DNA of 64,000 nt, from contig CM023532.1 of NCBI GenBank assembly GCA_013350335.1, forward strand, positions 90,461,383 through 90,525,382, read 5' to 3'. This DNA comes from Chimonanthus salicifolius. Its lineage: Eukaryota > Streptophyta > Magnoliopsida > Laurales > Calycanthaceae. The notes below the pieces were generated by a model that was given only the letters and a program-made list of their open reading frames with translations, searched no databases and had not been told where the DNA came from. Below, piece after piece: positions 47,524-59,139 of the stretch. The position numbers and the translations under genes are program-made. Each line of letters starts with the position of its first letter. Within the stretch, counting starts at the first letter, position 1.

Positions 47524-48534
47524 TCATTGTCCCAAAGTCTCAGACGAATCTGTCATCTTCATTGGGAGAAAGTGTACAGACTTGGTAAATCGATCTACCA
47601 CAACCCATATTGCATCGTTGCCCTTTGATGACCTTGGCAATCCCGTCACAAAATCCATGGAAATATGTTCCCATTTCCATTCCGGCAGTAGTAAGGGTTT
47701 GAGTAATCCTAGTGGTTTCTGATGTTCTGTCTTGACTTGCTGACAAGTCAGGCAATGCGCAACAAAATCCGCTACATCTCTTGTAAGTCCATGCCACCAA
47801 TAGTGTCTCTTCATATCATGGTACATCTTTGTGCTACCCGGATGAATAGAGAGTTTTGTTTGGTGTGCCTCAATCAATAGCTCTCTTCTGCAGCTTTGAG
47901 GCACATGTGTCCTGCCTCGGAATAAAAGACCTTGTCCCCGGTCGTAACTCCCATTCTGGTACAACCTCACCAATATACATCTTAGCCCATATTTCTTCCA
48001 CTTCTGGATCTGTCCGCTGTTCTTGCTCAATCTTGGTAACCATGCTGGACCGTACCATCAGATTGTACATACTTCCACGATCCTTGATATACAAATTAAA
48101 TTCCCAGATGGTGGTCAACATCTCCCATTCCTTCATAATCAAACTGGCCACTGCTGCATGTGTCATGCGACTGAGGGTATCCGCCACTTTGTTCGCTTTG
48201 CCAAGATGATATCGAAGTGCGAACTCATAATCTTGCGGATACTCCATCCATCTGTGTTGCCTTTATGTTGAGTTCTTTCTGATCAAATAGATATTTCAAT
48301 CTTTTGTGATCTGAAAGTACCTAAAATTTCTTGCCATAAAGGTAGTGTCTCCAGCTTTTAAAGGCAAAAACCACTGTGGTTAATTCAAATCATGTGTATG
48401 ATAGTGGCGTTCATGGATTTTCAGCTACCTTGAACCATAAGCCATTATGTGATGACTTTGAGTTAGAGAACACCCAAGTCCTTCTCCTGAAGCATCACAA
48501 TATACTTCATAGCCCTTGCCCCTTTCCTGTAAAA
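47524..48534 (-). pseudogene. E4 RNase H and integrase N-terminal part (broken)
   Basis: Two overlapping frames (48247..47870 and 48030..47524) carry the end of RNase H ([16 protein letters not shown]), the integrase HHCC domain (HQTK...[11 protein letters not shown]...CLTCQQVK) and [15 protein letters not shown] with the first catalytic Asp (VVVDRFTKSVHF). They are offset by a frameshift near 47930. RNase H upstream (48250..48534) is recognisable but full of breaks. Confidence 0.8.
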
Positions 48535-49284
48535 TCAGAATAGGAGCAGTCGTAAGCTTCTCCTTAGGTCTTCAAACCTTCGGTTGCATACATCAGACCA
48601 TTCAAATTTGACTCCCTTGTGAGTGAGTCTGGTGAGTGGAGCTGCAATCTTGGAGAAATCCATAATGAACTTCCGATAATAACCAACCAATCTCAGAAAA
48701 CTGTGGATTTCAGTCACATTCTTTGGAGCTTTCCAGTTTCTAACTGCTGCCACTTTAGCCGGGTCCACGGCTATTCCTTCTGCTGATATGACATTTCCTA
48801 AGAAGTTGACCTCAGAGAGCCAAAACTCGCACTTTCTTGCTTTGGCATACAATTGATTCTTCTTTAGGGTGTCCAGAATTATCCTCAGATGCTCAGCATG
48901 CTCGTCCCGACTTGTAGAATAAATCAGGATGTCTTCAATGAAAACAATTATGAACTTGTCTAGATAAGGACGAAAGATTCTGTCCATTAGATCCATGAAC
49001 GCAGCCAGTGCATTGGTGAGTCCAAACGGCATGACTACATATTCATACAGTCCATACCGAGTTCTGAAAGCCATTTTCTCTATATCTTCATCCCTGACAC
49101 GAATTTGATGATAGCCTAACATCAGATCAATCTTAGAGAAATAATTGGAACCTCTGAGTTGATCGAATAGATCATCAATTCTAGAAAGAGGGTACTTGTT
49201 TCTGATTGTCAGCTGGTTCAACTTTCGATAATCTACATACATCCGAAGTGTACCATCATTTTTCTTCACAAATAACACAGGCAC
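48535..49284 (-). pseudogene. E4 reverse transcriptase (catalytic Asp lost)
   Basis: Shows [29 protein letters not shown] and the palm motif as FIEDILIYS: the first Asp of the catalytic FIDD is Glu (codon 48934..48936). Even without the surrounding breaks this enzyme would be expected to be dead or badly impaired. The connection region [17 protein letters not shown] follows before a frameshift at about 48560. Confidence 0.88.
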
Positions 49285-49293
49285 TCCCCAATA

Positions 49294-49998
49294 TTAAGTG
49301 TTATTCCGGATACATCCTAGTCTGAGCAGTTCATCAATTTTTTTCTTCAGCTCAGATATCTCTGCTGGGGCCATCCGGTAATACGGCAATGATACTAGTG
49401 ATGTGCCCGGATATAGCTTGATCTCGAAATCAATCTCCCTCTTTGGAGGCAACCCAGGGAGTTCAGTCTGGAATACCTTTGCGTACTCTCTCACTGCCAC
49501 AGGTAGTTTAGCCATTGGTGCCTTGTCTAGTCTGATGTTGTTTAGTACTAGACGGTTCATTTCCTCGTGCAACCTCCTGGTCATTGGAATGCTTTGTCTG
49601 TCGGCATGTACCACATATCATTTTCCCTCGGGTGACCAGAATATCACCCTGCGAAGATGGCAGTCAATGTTGGGCTGGAAGTTAGCCAACCAATCCATGC
49701 CAAATATGATGTCGTACTCTGTCGTCTCAAGTACCATATAGTTGAACTTAAATTTGAACCCAACAAGTTCAGTGTCTACCGAAGTACAGATCAGACCAAG
49801 TGATGTGTCTCCAATAGGGGATACAATAGTAAGTGCGGTGGACAGTTGTTGTACTAAAGTACCAGTAGCAGATATGAAGGCAGCAGATACAAAGGAGTGG
49901 GATGCTCTTGAATCAAATAATGCAAAAGCATAAGAACTACCAACTACTTCCATACCTTGAATCACCGAGTGATCCACCGTCTCTGGAGGAGGAGCCAA
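49294..49998 (-). pseudogene. E4 protease region (active site altered)
   Basis: The aspartic protease site reads LFDSRASHSF: the Gly of Asp-Ser-Gly is Arg (codon 49906..49908). The fragment continues to a stop at 49618, then in the same region to [22 protein letters not shown] and YYRMAPAE, the linker to reverse transcriptase. Confidence 0.85.
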
Positions 49999-50124
49999 AG
50001 TATACAGTCGTCCAGATCCTGTTGGAATAGGTGCCCGTCCTGTCTGGTTATATGCTCTGGATGCTAGAGAATGAGCTGGAGGACGGAAAGTACCCCTGGA
50101 GTGAGAAGGTTTACTGATCTGTGG

Positions 50125-51087
50125 TCACTCCCTCTTGAAATGGCCCAGCTGGCCACACTGGCAACAGGTGTTAACACCTCGAGGAACCTGAGAGACGGAT
50201 CCTAATGTGGAGGGCTGATTGGGACGAAATCCTCCACTTGACCCAGTAGAAGGTGAGGGTCTCCCAAAGTTGGGTCTATATCTCTTATTCGGGCGGAAAA
50301 CATTTCCCCCGCTTTGACCTCGGCTATTGTCCACAAACTTGACTATTTCCATCAGCTCTTGCTCAGCTATACTAGCTCGGCTAACCACTCCCGCCAAAGT
50401 AGTTGATTTGAATATTGTGACCTTGGCTCTTAGGCTAGGTCGTAGGCCGCATTCAAACTTCCGAGCCTTCCTGTACTCTGTGTCTACCATGTACAAAGCA
50501 TAACATGATAAATGGAGAAAATCCTAATAGTAATATGCAACCGTCATGGTGCCCTGGACCAGAGATATGAATGCTTGTGTCTGACGCTCCTTTTCTTCCC
50601 CTAGAAAATAATGATCTAGAAACATTCCAACGAACTAATCCCATGTCATCTCGGTCCTTTCCTTTGGTGGAATCTGTGTTTGCTGACGTTCTATAAATCT
50701 CCGCCATTTGCCGGCATCATCCACCAATTATGAGGTAGCCAGCAATATCCGATCCTCATTATAGGTGATCTTGAGTAGCTTTAAGATTTTTGTGATGTTC
50801 TCCACCCAGTTTTCTGCTTCTGCGGGTCCCTCTTTCCCTTTGAAATAAGGGGGACGCTGCTGTTGGAAGTCCCTGACCATATTCCAGTCCTGTGATTCAT
50901 TAGAGGTCACGCCTACATTGCCGTTCTGATGTTGCTGTAGAACAGAGATGACCACTGCCTGTACTAGGCTCTGCAACTCAGGAGGTACTTCAGGAATATT
51001 AACACTGTTTTGCCCCTCTTCTTGGTGTGGGTGTTGTACCTCTTCCTCCTGATACGGGTTTTGTCGGGTTCTTCTTCTAGGAGGCAA
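50125..51087 (-). pseudogene. E4 gag (broken, start codon lost)
   Basis: The protein starts PPRRRTRQN like E3, but the first codon (51085..51087) is TTG, not ATG. The N-terminal part stops at 50728; the middle is in other frames; the end (50496..50125) has YMVDTEYRKARKFE and a zinc knuckle CCQCGQLGHFKRE followed by TGA exactly where the last Cys codon should be. Confidence 0.85.
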
Positions 51088-51488
51088 TTTCCTAAGTCAT
51101 TGAAACATCGTTTGACTTAGTTTTCTCATAAACTTTTACGTTTACATATTTTGGGGAATTGCCAAATCAACATCTCGTATTTCTTGTTTTGGGGAAATTT
51201 TCCTATGTATCACATATTGTTTCTCAATTTGGGGAAATCCTGATGCTATGTTTGATAAATCCGTACTTATAGTGATTGTTCTTCCCTTGCTGTTATTCCT
51301 TTTCCATCAAGTCTTGTTCTCAGATTGAATGCTCACAGTCTGGTTCTCAACAAAATAAATTAATCCGGCCCCTGTGCAACAGACTCCGAAGAGTCAGGTC
51401 AGTTGGGATTCTTATCTTATCAGTGAGACATAATACATTATTAATCTTACTTTGAAAGATTCATACTTCTGGTTTTTCACTGATACCA
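51088..51488 (-). other. E4 leader with degenerate primer-binding site
   Basis: Untranslated leader similar to E1 and E3. At 51477..51488 the minus strand reads TGGTATCAGTGA, keeping the first nine bases of the initiator Met tRNA site and losing the rest. Confidence 0.7.
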
Positions 51489-52287
51489 ACTGTAACGCCC
51501 AACCCTTTTTCACTTGCCAAAAATCAGAGTATATTTTTTTTTTAATAAAGAGTGAGAGAGAGCGGGAATACCACGACGCGAGCTAAGTCCGGGTTTCCAA
51601 ACCCGACCCTTAACTGGTCAACGATACGTGTGCGTGGACCAAGTCCACTAAAACAGTTCACACGGTTTATAAATTAACTGCAGAAATAATATATGAATAG
51701 AACATTATACATATCCATGATATAAATAAACAAGGAAGCCAATCACTATAAAATTAGCTGAAACTTAAACATCCAAAATATCAACCAACCATAGCAAAGC
51801 AAACTAAGTTATTACAATCCCCAAATGCTAATAATCTCAAAATGCATTGCTCCAAATATCAATTAAATAAAGTAAACATAAACTGTCCAATATCCTATGC
51901 TTGGCTTCTTTCAATTTGATTACCAAGTACAGAGATCGAAATGAGAGAGAGATGAGAAGAGGAGATGAAATCTCTGTAATAGCCCAGATTTTTAAATAAT
52001 AATTATATTGTCTATTATTTATTTTAATGGTTAGAATTAAGACTTTTGATGAATGAATGGTAAATGGATCAAAATTTGGGCAATGGCCCAAGTATGGTCC
52101 AATGGGCCATGGACTGGATTAATTTCATTTAAATGGGTCAATGATGGTTAATTGGGTCAAGGATGGTCAATTGGGTCAAATACCCATTTGGGACCCAATG
52201 GGTCAAGATGGTTTGAGCATTAGGGTAAATGGGTAGGAGGTGAATTTAATTGGGCCATGGGCCCAATGGTGATCAAAGTAAATGGAA

Positions 52288-52640
52288 TGGAATGAAGTGA
52301 TTAAAATCACCTAAGTTAAATTGGAATGAATCAAGATGGCATAATCAAATGGGGCCCAACTCCACCTCATCAAGTGAGGTGGCATGTGGACCAAGACATA
52401 GGTGGGGCGGACCACCATGGTTGACTTGGTCAACCATGGATAAGTCAAAGGGAATTGAGGAGATCAAGGTGAATTGAATTGAATAAATTGATTAAAATCA
52501 CCTAAGTTAAGTTGGAATAAATCAAGGTGGCATAATCAAGTGGGACCCAACTCCACCTCATCAAGTGAGGTGGCGGGTGGGCCAAGACATTGGTGGGGCC
52601 GGCTACCGTGGTTGACTTGGTCAACCATGGGTGGATTCAT
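52288..52640. repeat. Tandem duplication (~175-195 bp unit) in E6
   Basis: Two copies of a block running from ATTAAAATCACCTAAGTTAA through CTCCACCTCATCAAGTGAGG to GGTTGACTTGGTCAACCATG. The unit contains both conserved LTR palindromes, so E6 has them twice. Other family LTRs have one copy. Confidence 0.8.
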
Positions 52641-52764
52641 GGAGAAATTAAAGAGAAATAAATGGAATTAAATTATGTAATTCAATGACCTAAGTTAAAT
52701 ATCAAATTAAATAAATGAGTTGCATTACATGGAGTGAGTTCAATGGGGGTGAGTCACCTAAGAA

Positions 52765-53180
52765 ATGGGTGAGTCAAATGGGTGGTTTCATCTCATGGAA
52801 ACCACCCAACCATCAAGACAAAACCCACCCAAAACCGTTGGCATGGGTGGAGTGCCATGTGGAAGGCATGCTCCCCCCTTGGCTAGACCAAAAGCTCAGG
52901 TGGAGAGCATGCATTGGCCAAAAATGAGGTGGTGGTTCCACCTCATCCAAACCACCAAACCATCCATGGTAAAGGAACCAAAACCGTTGGCCATGGGAGG
53001 GGCTGGGTGTGCCATGTGGAGGGCATGCACCCTCCAGTGGCTAGACAAGATCCTTAGAAGGTGGACATGCTAGGGCATGCATTGGCCCATTGTGAGGTGG
53101 TGGTTCCACCTCACCCAAACCACCAAATCACCAAGGAAACCCAAGCCCAAAACAGTGTACATGGGTGGTATACTAGACAA
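52765..53180. repeat. Degenerate ~160-bp repeat in E6, about three copies
   Basis: Each unit has GAGGTGGTGGTTCCACCTCA (itself an inverted repeat), CCAAACCACC, and a GGCATGC/TTGGC stretch. Overlapping small frames at 52715..53073 follow the repeat and are not genes. Confidence 0.7.
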
Positions 53181-56100
53181 GAGGCCTAAGATTAAGGGCA
53201 TGCAAGACCATGCATTCGTCAATGGAAAGGTGGTGGAGTCTAACCCAAGCAAACCAAAACAAGATGGGAAAAACTAGGGTTTTTTCCATCTCATTCTCAT
53301 CTCACTCTCTCCCTCTCTCCCTCCCTCTCCTATCCAACCCTCTCTCATCCAAGACAAAGAAAACACAAGGAGAAAGACAAGAAAAAGACTTAGAGAAAAG
53401 GAGGAGATCCCAAGCTTGGCTGACCACACTCCCAAGACCCAAGACTTAGGATATTTTCCATTCTTTCCTCCTCTCCCTCTCTCAAACCTACCTCCATCTT
53501 GGCCGAACCAACCCTTGGTGATCTCATCTTGATCAAGCTCATATATTGGCCGAAGATCAAAGAGAAGAGGAAGAAGGAAGGCTTAAGGCTCAAAGGGGAG
53601 CAAAAGGAAACCGGAAGTGCCGCGGGATTGGTAAGTAGTCCTCAACAAGAGTTTATTTTCAAAAGAGTTCAAAGGAGACCATGGAGTCCATTTTTCTTGG
53701 ATTAAATTGGTGGCCAAAATATTATGGGCCATGGATCTAAAATCCATCCAAGAAAGGGGATGAGAAATGGACAAACCCTAATGGGTAAGATAGGTTAAGT
53801 AAAATAATGGAATACTAAGGACACTATGTATATCTATGGGTTATGTGTGCATGCATGGCAAAGATGGGTAAAAGACCATGGAATGGCCGAACCATAATGT
53901 TATGGATACATGGAGAGGACCTCATGCATGTCAAAATATGGTGATCAAGATGTATGGTTTGGCCTTTGCATGGCCAAACCCTAGGGTTGCTTGTATGAGA
54001 ACCATCAAGTAACAAATCATGGAAATATGAGTTTTGAAGAAATAATAAACCATAGGGTTCGGCCATGTTGTATGGCCGAACCCCATGGAAGGATATTAAG
54101 TATTTCTCCATGGGTTTAAAGGATGAAAACCATGGAATGATTGGTTAATGGTTCTAGGGTTTTTGAATGGTTAAATGATAGTAAATTTTAAAGGGGCTAA
54201 GTGAGGGAAACCATGGAGAAATGTTAATGAATATTTATGGTCTTAAACCTTGCAAATGAAGATGAACCATGGACCATGGGTTCGGCCATGTTGTATGGCC
54301 GAACCCCATGGAGAGATTTTGATGGATTTAAATGTTTTTGGAACCTATGAAGATGATGGGGAATGTTGGTAAGTTTAAAAGGTTTAAAAGTGGTAAATGA
54401 TAATGACATAAATGTATGTTTGAAGCCCCCTCAAGAAGGGACCTTGTTGTGGATCTAAAATGTGATAAAGGATCCAAGAAAGAGGAGGAAATGACATCAT
54501 GGGTTCGGCCATAGTGTATGGCCGAACCCCATGACCCATTTTATGAACCCTTTTTATGGGTTAAGTATGGATATATGCATGTTTAAAATGAATGGGTATT
54601 AAGTTAAGGAAATGGATGATGTATAATGATTTTTATGTCATGGTTGATGAGTCATTGATGGGTCCATGCTTATGGATCAGTTATGGACATAGATGTGCAT
54701 GAATGGAAGAAGTGTTTAACCATGGAAGAAGGAGTGGCAAAAATGTAAATATGGCCAAAAATGAAGAACCATGGGTTCGGCCATGGTGTATGGCCGAACC
54801 TCATGGGGGATGGTTGTGGACTTGGGGACTTTTAATGATGACCTTATTTGCTGGATAAATGAACCAAAGGGTGGCCGATTTTATACGGTAACACCCCAAT
54901 TTCGCAATAAGATGGATAATTACGAAAATGCCCCTAGATTGGTAAATTTATTAATTATGATGTTAAATGAGAAAATGGTGGGGCCCATTGCTCAAATTAA
55001 GACCCTATGAGCACTTTGTAAATGTCAAATTTGATTGGATAGGTAATGTACATCAATTTGGGTCAATATGGTTAATTGGGTCAAAGGACCCAATTGGACC
55101 CAATCGGTCAGATGGACTTATTAGACCATTGGGTGAGCCCAAATTTAATGGGGTTAAACTAAATTGATTGGAAATCAAGTGGAGCAAATATGGGTAGGCT
55201 TGATGCACATGTGAAAACCAAATGCAAATGGCTAAAACAACCCATAAATGGGTCATGTCGTCAAAACAGGGTTAAGGAGCTAAATGGGGACCCAATGGGT
55301 CAGGTTGACCAAGTTTGACCACGGCTGACCGTGTGGGCCCTCAAATGAACCCAATGGTGAGTCAAATCAGGTTGAGTGGGACTGAATTGAGTTGGTTTTG
55401 AATTAAGAAATGAGTTGACTCAAGTGTAATTAATGTATGGTATTTAATGTGGCGAGTTAAGCCATTGAGTTAGGTGAGTCAAAATGGAAATCAAAGGGTC
55501 TGTAAAATCAGAGAGTTGAAGGGAATATGAGGAGGCTTCTTTGTCTCAAACAAACCAAAACAAGTCCCACACGTTGGGGACTTGTTATGGTGGTTTCCAT
55601 GCTAGGTTTTTAATGTAAATGGATGGGAATTGGATGAGTTACTTGGGGAGCTGAATGGTTACATTGGTTAGTGCCCATGGGTACTTTGGCTGGCAGCAGG
55701 TGTCTCGTTAAAATGAGCAAGAGTTTATGAGGGAAATGGATGGATTAAGTGGCTGAATTACAAAAGAGATAGACCACCTCATTTGGCCGATTTTCACATA
55801 GAAAATCTTAAGAATCCCCATCTCTCTCCCTCTCTCCAAACTCTTTCTCTTGGCTGTTCCAGCAGTGGTGTTTTCACCAATTGATCAAGCATAAACCAGC
55901 AAAGGAAGGGAGGCTAAGAAAGATAGGAAGTAAAGAGCAAAGGCAAGAAGAAAAAGCTTGGAATTTTGTAAGTATTCCCATGGGTATTTTGTTTAATAAG
56001 ATGGAACAAATGGAACATGTTTTGGGCCATGGGTATGGTCCGAATGCATCAAGGTTTAAACCTGTAACGCCCGCCCACTTTCACTATATTTCAGAGTCTA

Positions 56101-56947
56101 TTTTTTTTTTTTTTTTTTGAATTAAATCAAAGTGAAAACGGCGCGGACGTCACGACGCGAGTTAAGTCCAGACTCATAAAGCCCGACCCTTAACTGGCCA
56201 ACCCCACGCGTGCAGCGGAACAAAGTCCACGAGTACGGTTCACGCATAGGAAGTAAGCTCGCGGAACATAGTTACATGCTGGAACATTATAATAGATACT
56301 ATCCTACCGGTTTTAGATAGAAGGGAAAATACAACATTAAATTACCAAAATACCCCCATGTTCATGATTATATCTCAAAATGTTAACATACAGAGTTTAA
56401 TCCAAACCATAGTAATGAATCCAAAAATTATTACAATTCGACAAGCTAGGTTACTTGAGTTACAACATTTCCAAAATAACACTTGATAAACAAAATAGGC
56501 CGTTTTCCCAAGCTCCTAAGCTTGACTCCCGTCACGTCCACTGTTTCCTCCGTCTCCTGTATCACCAGCTAGGGTGGAAGTAGGGCGTTAGTCAATGCGC
56601 CCAGTAGGACTCCGAGTAGGGCTAGCACATGAATTAGTAATAATACACATACCGATAAAATAACATATAACAAAATAAGCATGTGATGAATGCTATGCCA
56701 TGGGTGCTTATGTCATGTGTCCCACCCATCATCTACATCATCACGAATTATCTTATCCCCTTTGACGGTAAATCCTCGTCAAGGTGTCCCCATGCTTGTT
56801 TCTCGGTCGCCCCGACGGAGCATGGACTCCGGTGATACCATATCAATGTCCCCATGTCTATTCTAGGTAGCCCCGACGGAGCATGGACTCCGGTTCTTTT
56901 ATTTTTCCGCCCATGCCATGCATGAGATGTAAGTGCATTATGCTATG

Positions 56948-56949
<2 letters not shown>

Positions 56950-57025
<76 letters not shown>
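56950..57025. repeat. (TA)n microsatellite in E7
   Basis: About 38 uninterrupted TA units. Other family LTRs have only TAATATATATA at this place, so it expanded here. Confidence 0.97.
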
Positions 57026-57027
<2 letters not shown>

Positions 57028-57625
57028 CATATCCATAGTATAAAATCCATAGGATAGGAATATAATCCATACCATATAAAATCAAGGAAATAATAAATCA
57101 TATAATTTCCAAAATCAAATACGGAAAGCATCACATACACATAATCCACGGCTTACAAAAAGGTAGGAATCCTACCAAATACTGATAACGTCCTTTTTCG
57201 TTCTCGTCCGATAATTCCGGTCGCCGTTCGCGTACCGTTGTGATGTGCCAATACCTTATTATACATTTCCCAAGTTAGCCTATATCTTATCCACGATTAA
57301 GTCTCTAACTGATCATAAACCTATGTTCATTAATGATCTTTAACTACATTATAAGATTACTAAAATCAGCCCTTATCTTGGCCTCTTTTTCCATTGATTT
57401 CAACACGTATATAATTCAATCCATAACTGATCTATACACCTGGATCCATTAATAACTTACCAATCATGTCATAGGATCATTAAAATCAGTCCCTTTAATT
57501 TAATGTCATTTCCATTTATCTTATCGGATTGGTAGTGTCTTAGAAAATATTCAAAAACTGTACATTTCAATTCAGTCAGCAGATTTTGAATCAGATCGTC
57601 TGTTTGTCTTGCCAGTTTATTTTCA

Positions 57626-57944
57626 GTCGACTGAAATACACATTCAGTCGGCTGAACTATCAACCATCCGTTTACGTGTTTAATAAGCAATCCTTTAGTC
57701 GACTGAATCATATATTCAGTCGGCTGAAACTTCCAGAACCCTTTTCTCGTCCGAGACGTTTGTGTTCAGTCGACTGAATCCCAGATTCAGTCGGCTGAAA
57801 CTCCCAAAAACTCCTTCTGATTCGTCCATTGTCAGTTCAGTCGACTGAATCCCTGATTCAGTCGGCTGAAACTCCTAGAACTTCGTTTCTGGTTCGTTCA
57901 TTGTCTGTTCAGTCGACTGAATCTCTAATTCAGTCGACTGACTG
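57626..57944. repeat. TTCAGTCGACTGAA tandem array in E7
   Basis: Five units of ~65-73 bp, each with a perfect palindrome TTCAGTCGACTGAA (one starts TTTAG) and a few bases later TTCAGTCGGCTGAA or a close variant. Between them are CTCCCAGAACTTCG-like spacers. Confidence 0.88.
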
Positions 57945-59139
57945 TTTCGTTAGTCCTTTCCATTGCAGTTTTGGACTTCCTTCCTTCGTGATTTCTCTTA
58001 AAATATTCCATTTTTAACCATTACGAAACTTAGTATCTTGTTTAGAGATACTTACAACCCGTGGCTCTCCCGGTTGTCTCTTGCTCCTCTTGTTCCTTAG
58101 TCTTTCCCTTTCTCCTTCTTCTTTCTTCTTAATACTAGGTCAGTGGTGAGTTTGATCGGGGTAAGATTACCAGGGTTTTGGTTCGGCTAATGGTAGGGTT
58201 AGATTTTGAGGGAGAGAAAGAGAGAGAAAGAGGAGATGAAGACAATATTTCAAGCTTGGGTCTTGGGAGATCGGCCAACTCTTAGTTTCTTCTTCCCTTC
58301 TTTCTAAATTCCTTTCTCTTCTTTTCTCCTTTGTGTTTTCTTTGGAAGAGAGGGAGGACGGTTTGGAGAGGAGAGGAAAAGAGTGAGAGAGAGGTAGGTG
58401 TGATGATTGGTTTGACTCCCTCCACCAACCAAGTATGGAGGGAGGTATGGGCTTGCATGCCCCCCATTTTTAGGGTCTTTGTCTCTCTAGTGGAGGTGGT
58501 TGGGGATGAGTTTGAGTCACAACTCATTCTAATGAGTTTGGTGAGTCAAATAAGATGGAAACCATCTTGACTCACCCCATTATTTAATTTCTTTCTTAAC
58601 TTAGCCCCTTTAATTTTTATAATTTAATTCCTATTTAATTCCCTTCAAATCTTTCGTGTATCCACCATGGTTGACCAAGTCAACCATGGTGGCCGGCCCC
58701 ACCAAATCTTAGTCAACTCGCCACCTCACTTAATGAGGTGGGGTGGACCCCACTTGATTATGTCATCTTGATTATTTCCTCATTAACTTAGGTGATCAAT
58801 TCCAATTAATTGCGTCACCATTGGGCCCATGGCCCAATTAAATTATTTTCTACTATTTACTTTAGAGCTTGGATCAATTATGGTCCATTGGATCCCACAT
58901 GGTTATCGGGCCCACTTTGACCATTATTGATCCTTCAAATGAATCCTATCAAATCCATGGTCCATTGGGCCATACTTGGGCCTTTGTCCATATTTTGACC
59001 CATTTAACATCCATGACATCAAAATCTCCATTTTTCCATTATTAAAATAAATAATTGCCACATATATATTGATTCAAAAATTCGGGCCTATTACAAAACC
59101 TTGGGTAGTGGAGGTTTAAAAATTATAAAAGGGATCATT

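Larger units (their letters stand above)
56063..59095 (-). mobile_element. E7: solo LTR, E1-related family, nested in E8
   Basis: Begins TGTAACGCCCGCCC, ends GGGCCTATTACA, with exact duplication AAACC (56058..56062 and 59096..59100). It is 3033 bp with no gag or pol. It combines an E1/E3-like first half (GGACGTCACGACGCGAG, two 60-bp repeat units at 56787..56900) with a TTCAGTCGACTGAA array like E4, so it looks like an intermediate or recombinant subtype. It is in the opposite orientation to E6 and E8. Confidence 0.92.

Noticed and set aside
53210..53705. Possible exon-like frames ending near GGTAAGT (53629)
   Set aside because: A splice-donor-like GGTAAGT after a purine-rich stretch recurs at the same place in several family LTRs (near 22842, 41728, 63876), so it belongs to the LTR. 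I see no host exon, although a retroelement intron cannot be excluded.
56950..57025. (TA)n tract as a replication origin or matrix attachment site
   Set aside because: A simple microsatellite expansion inside a solo LTR explains it; nothing else supports such a role.
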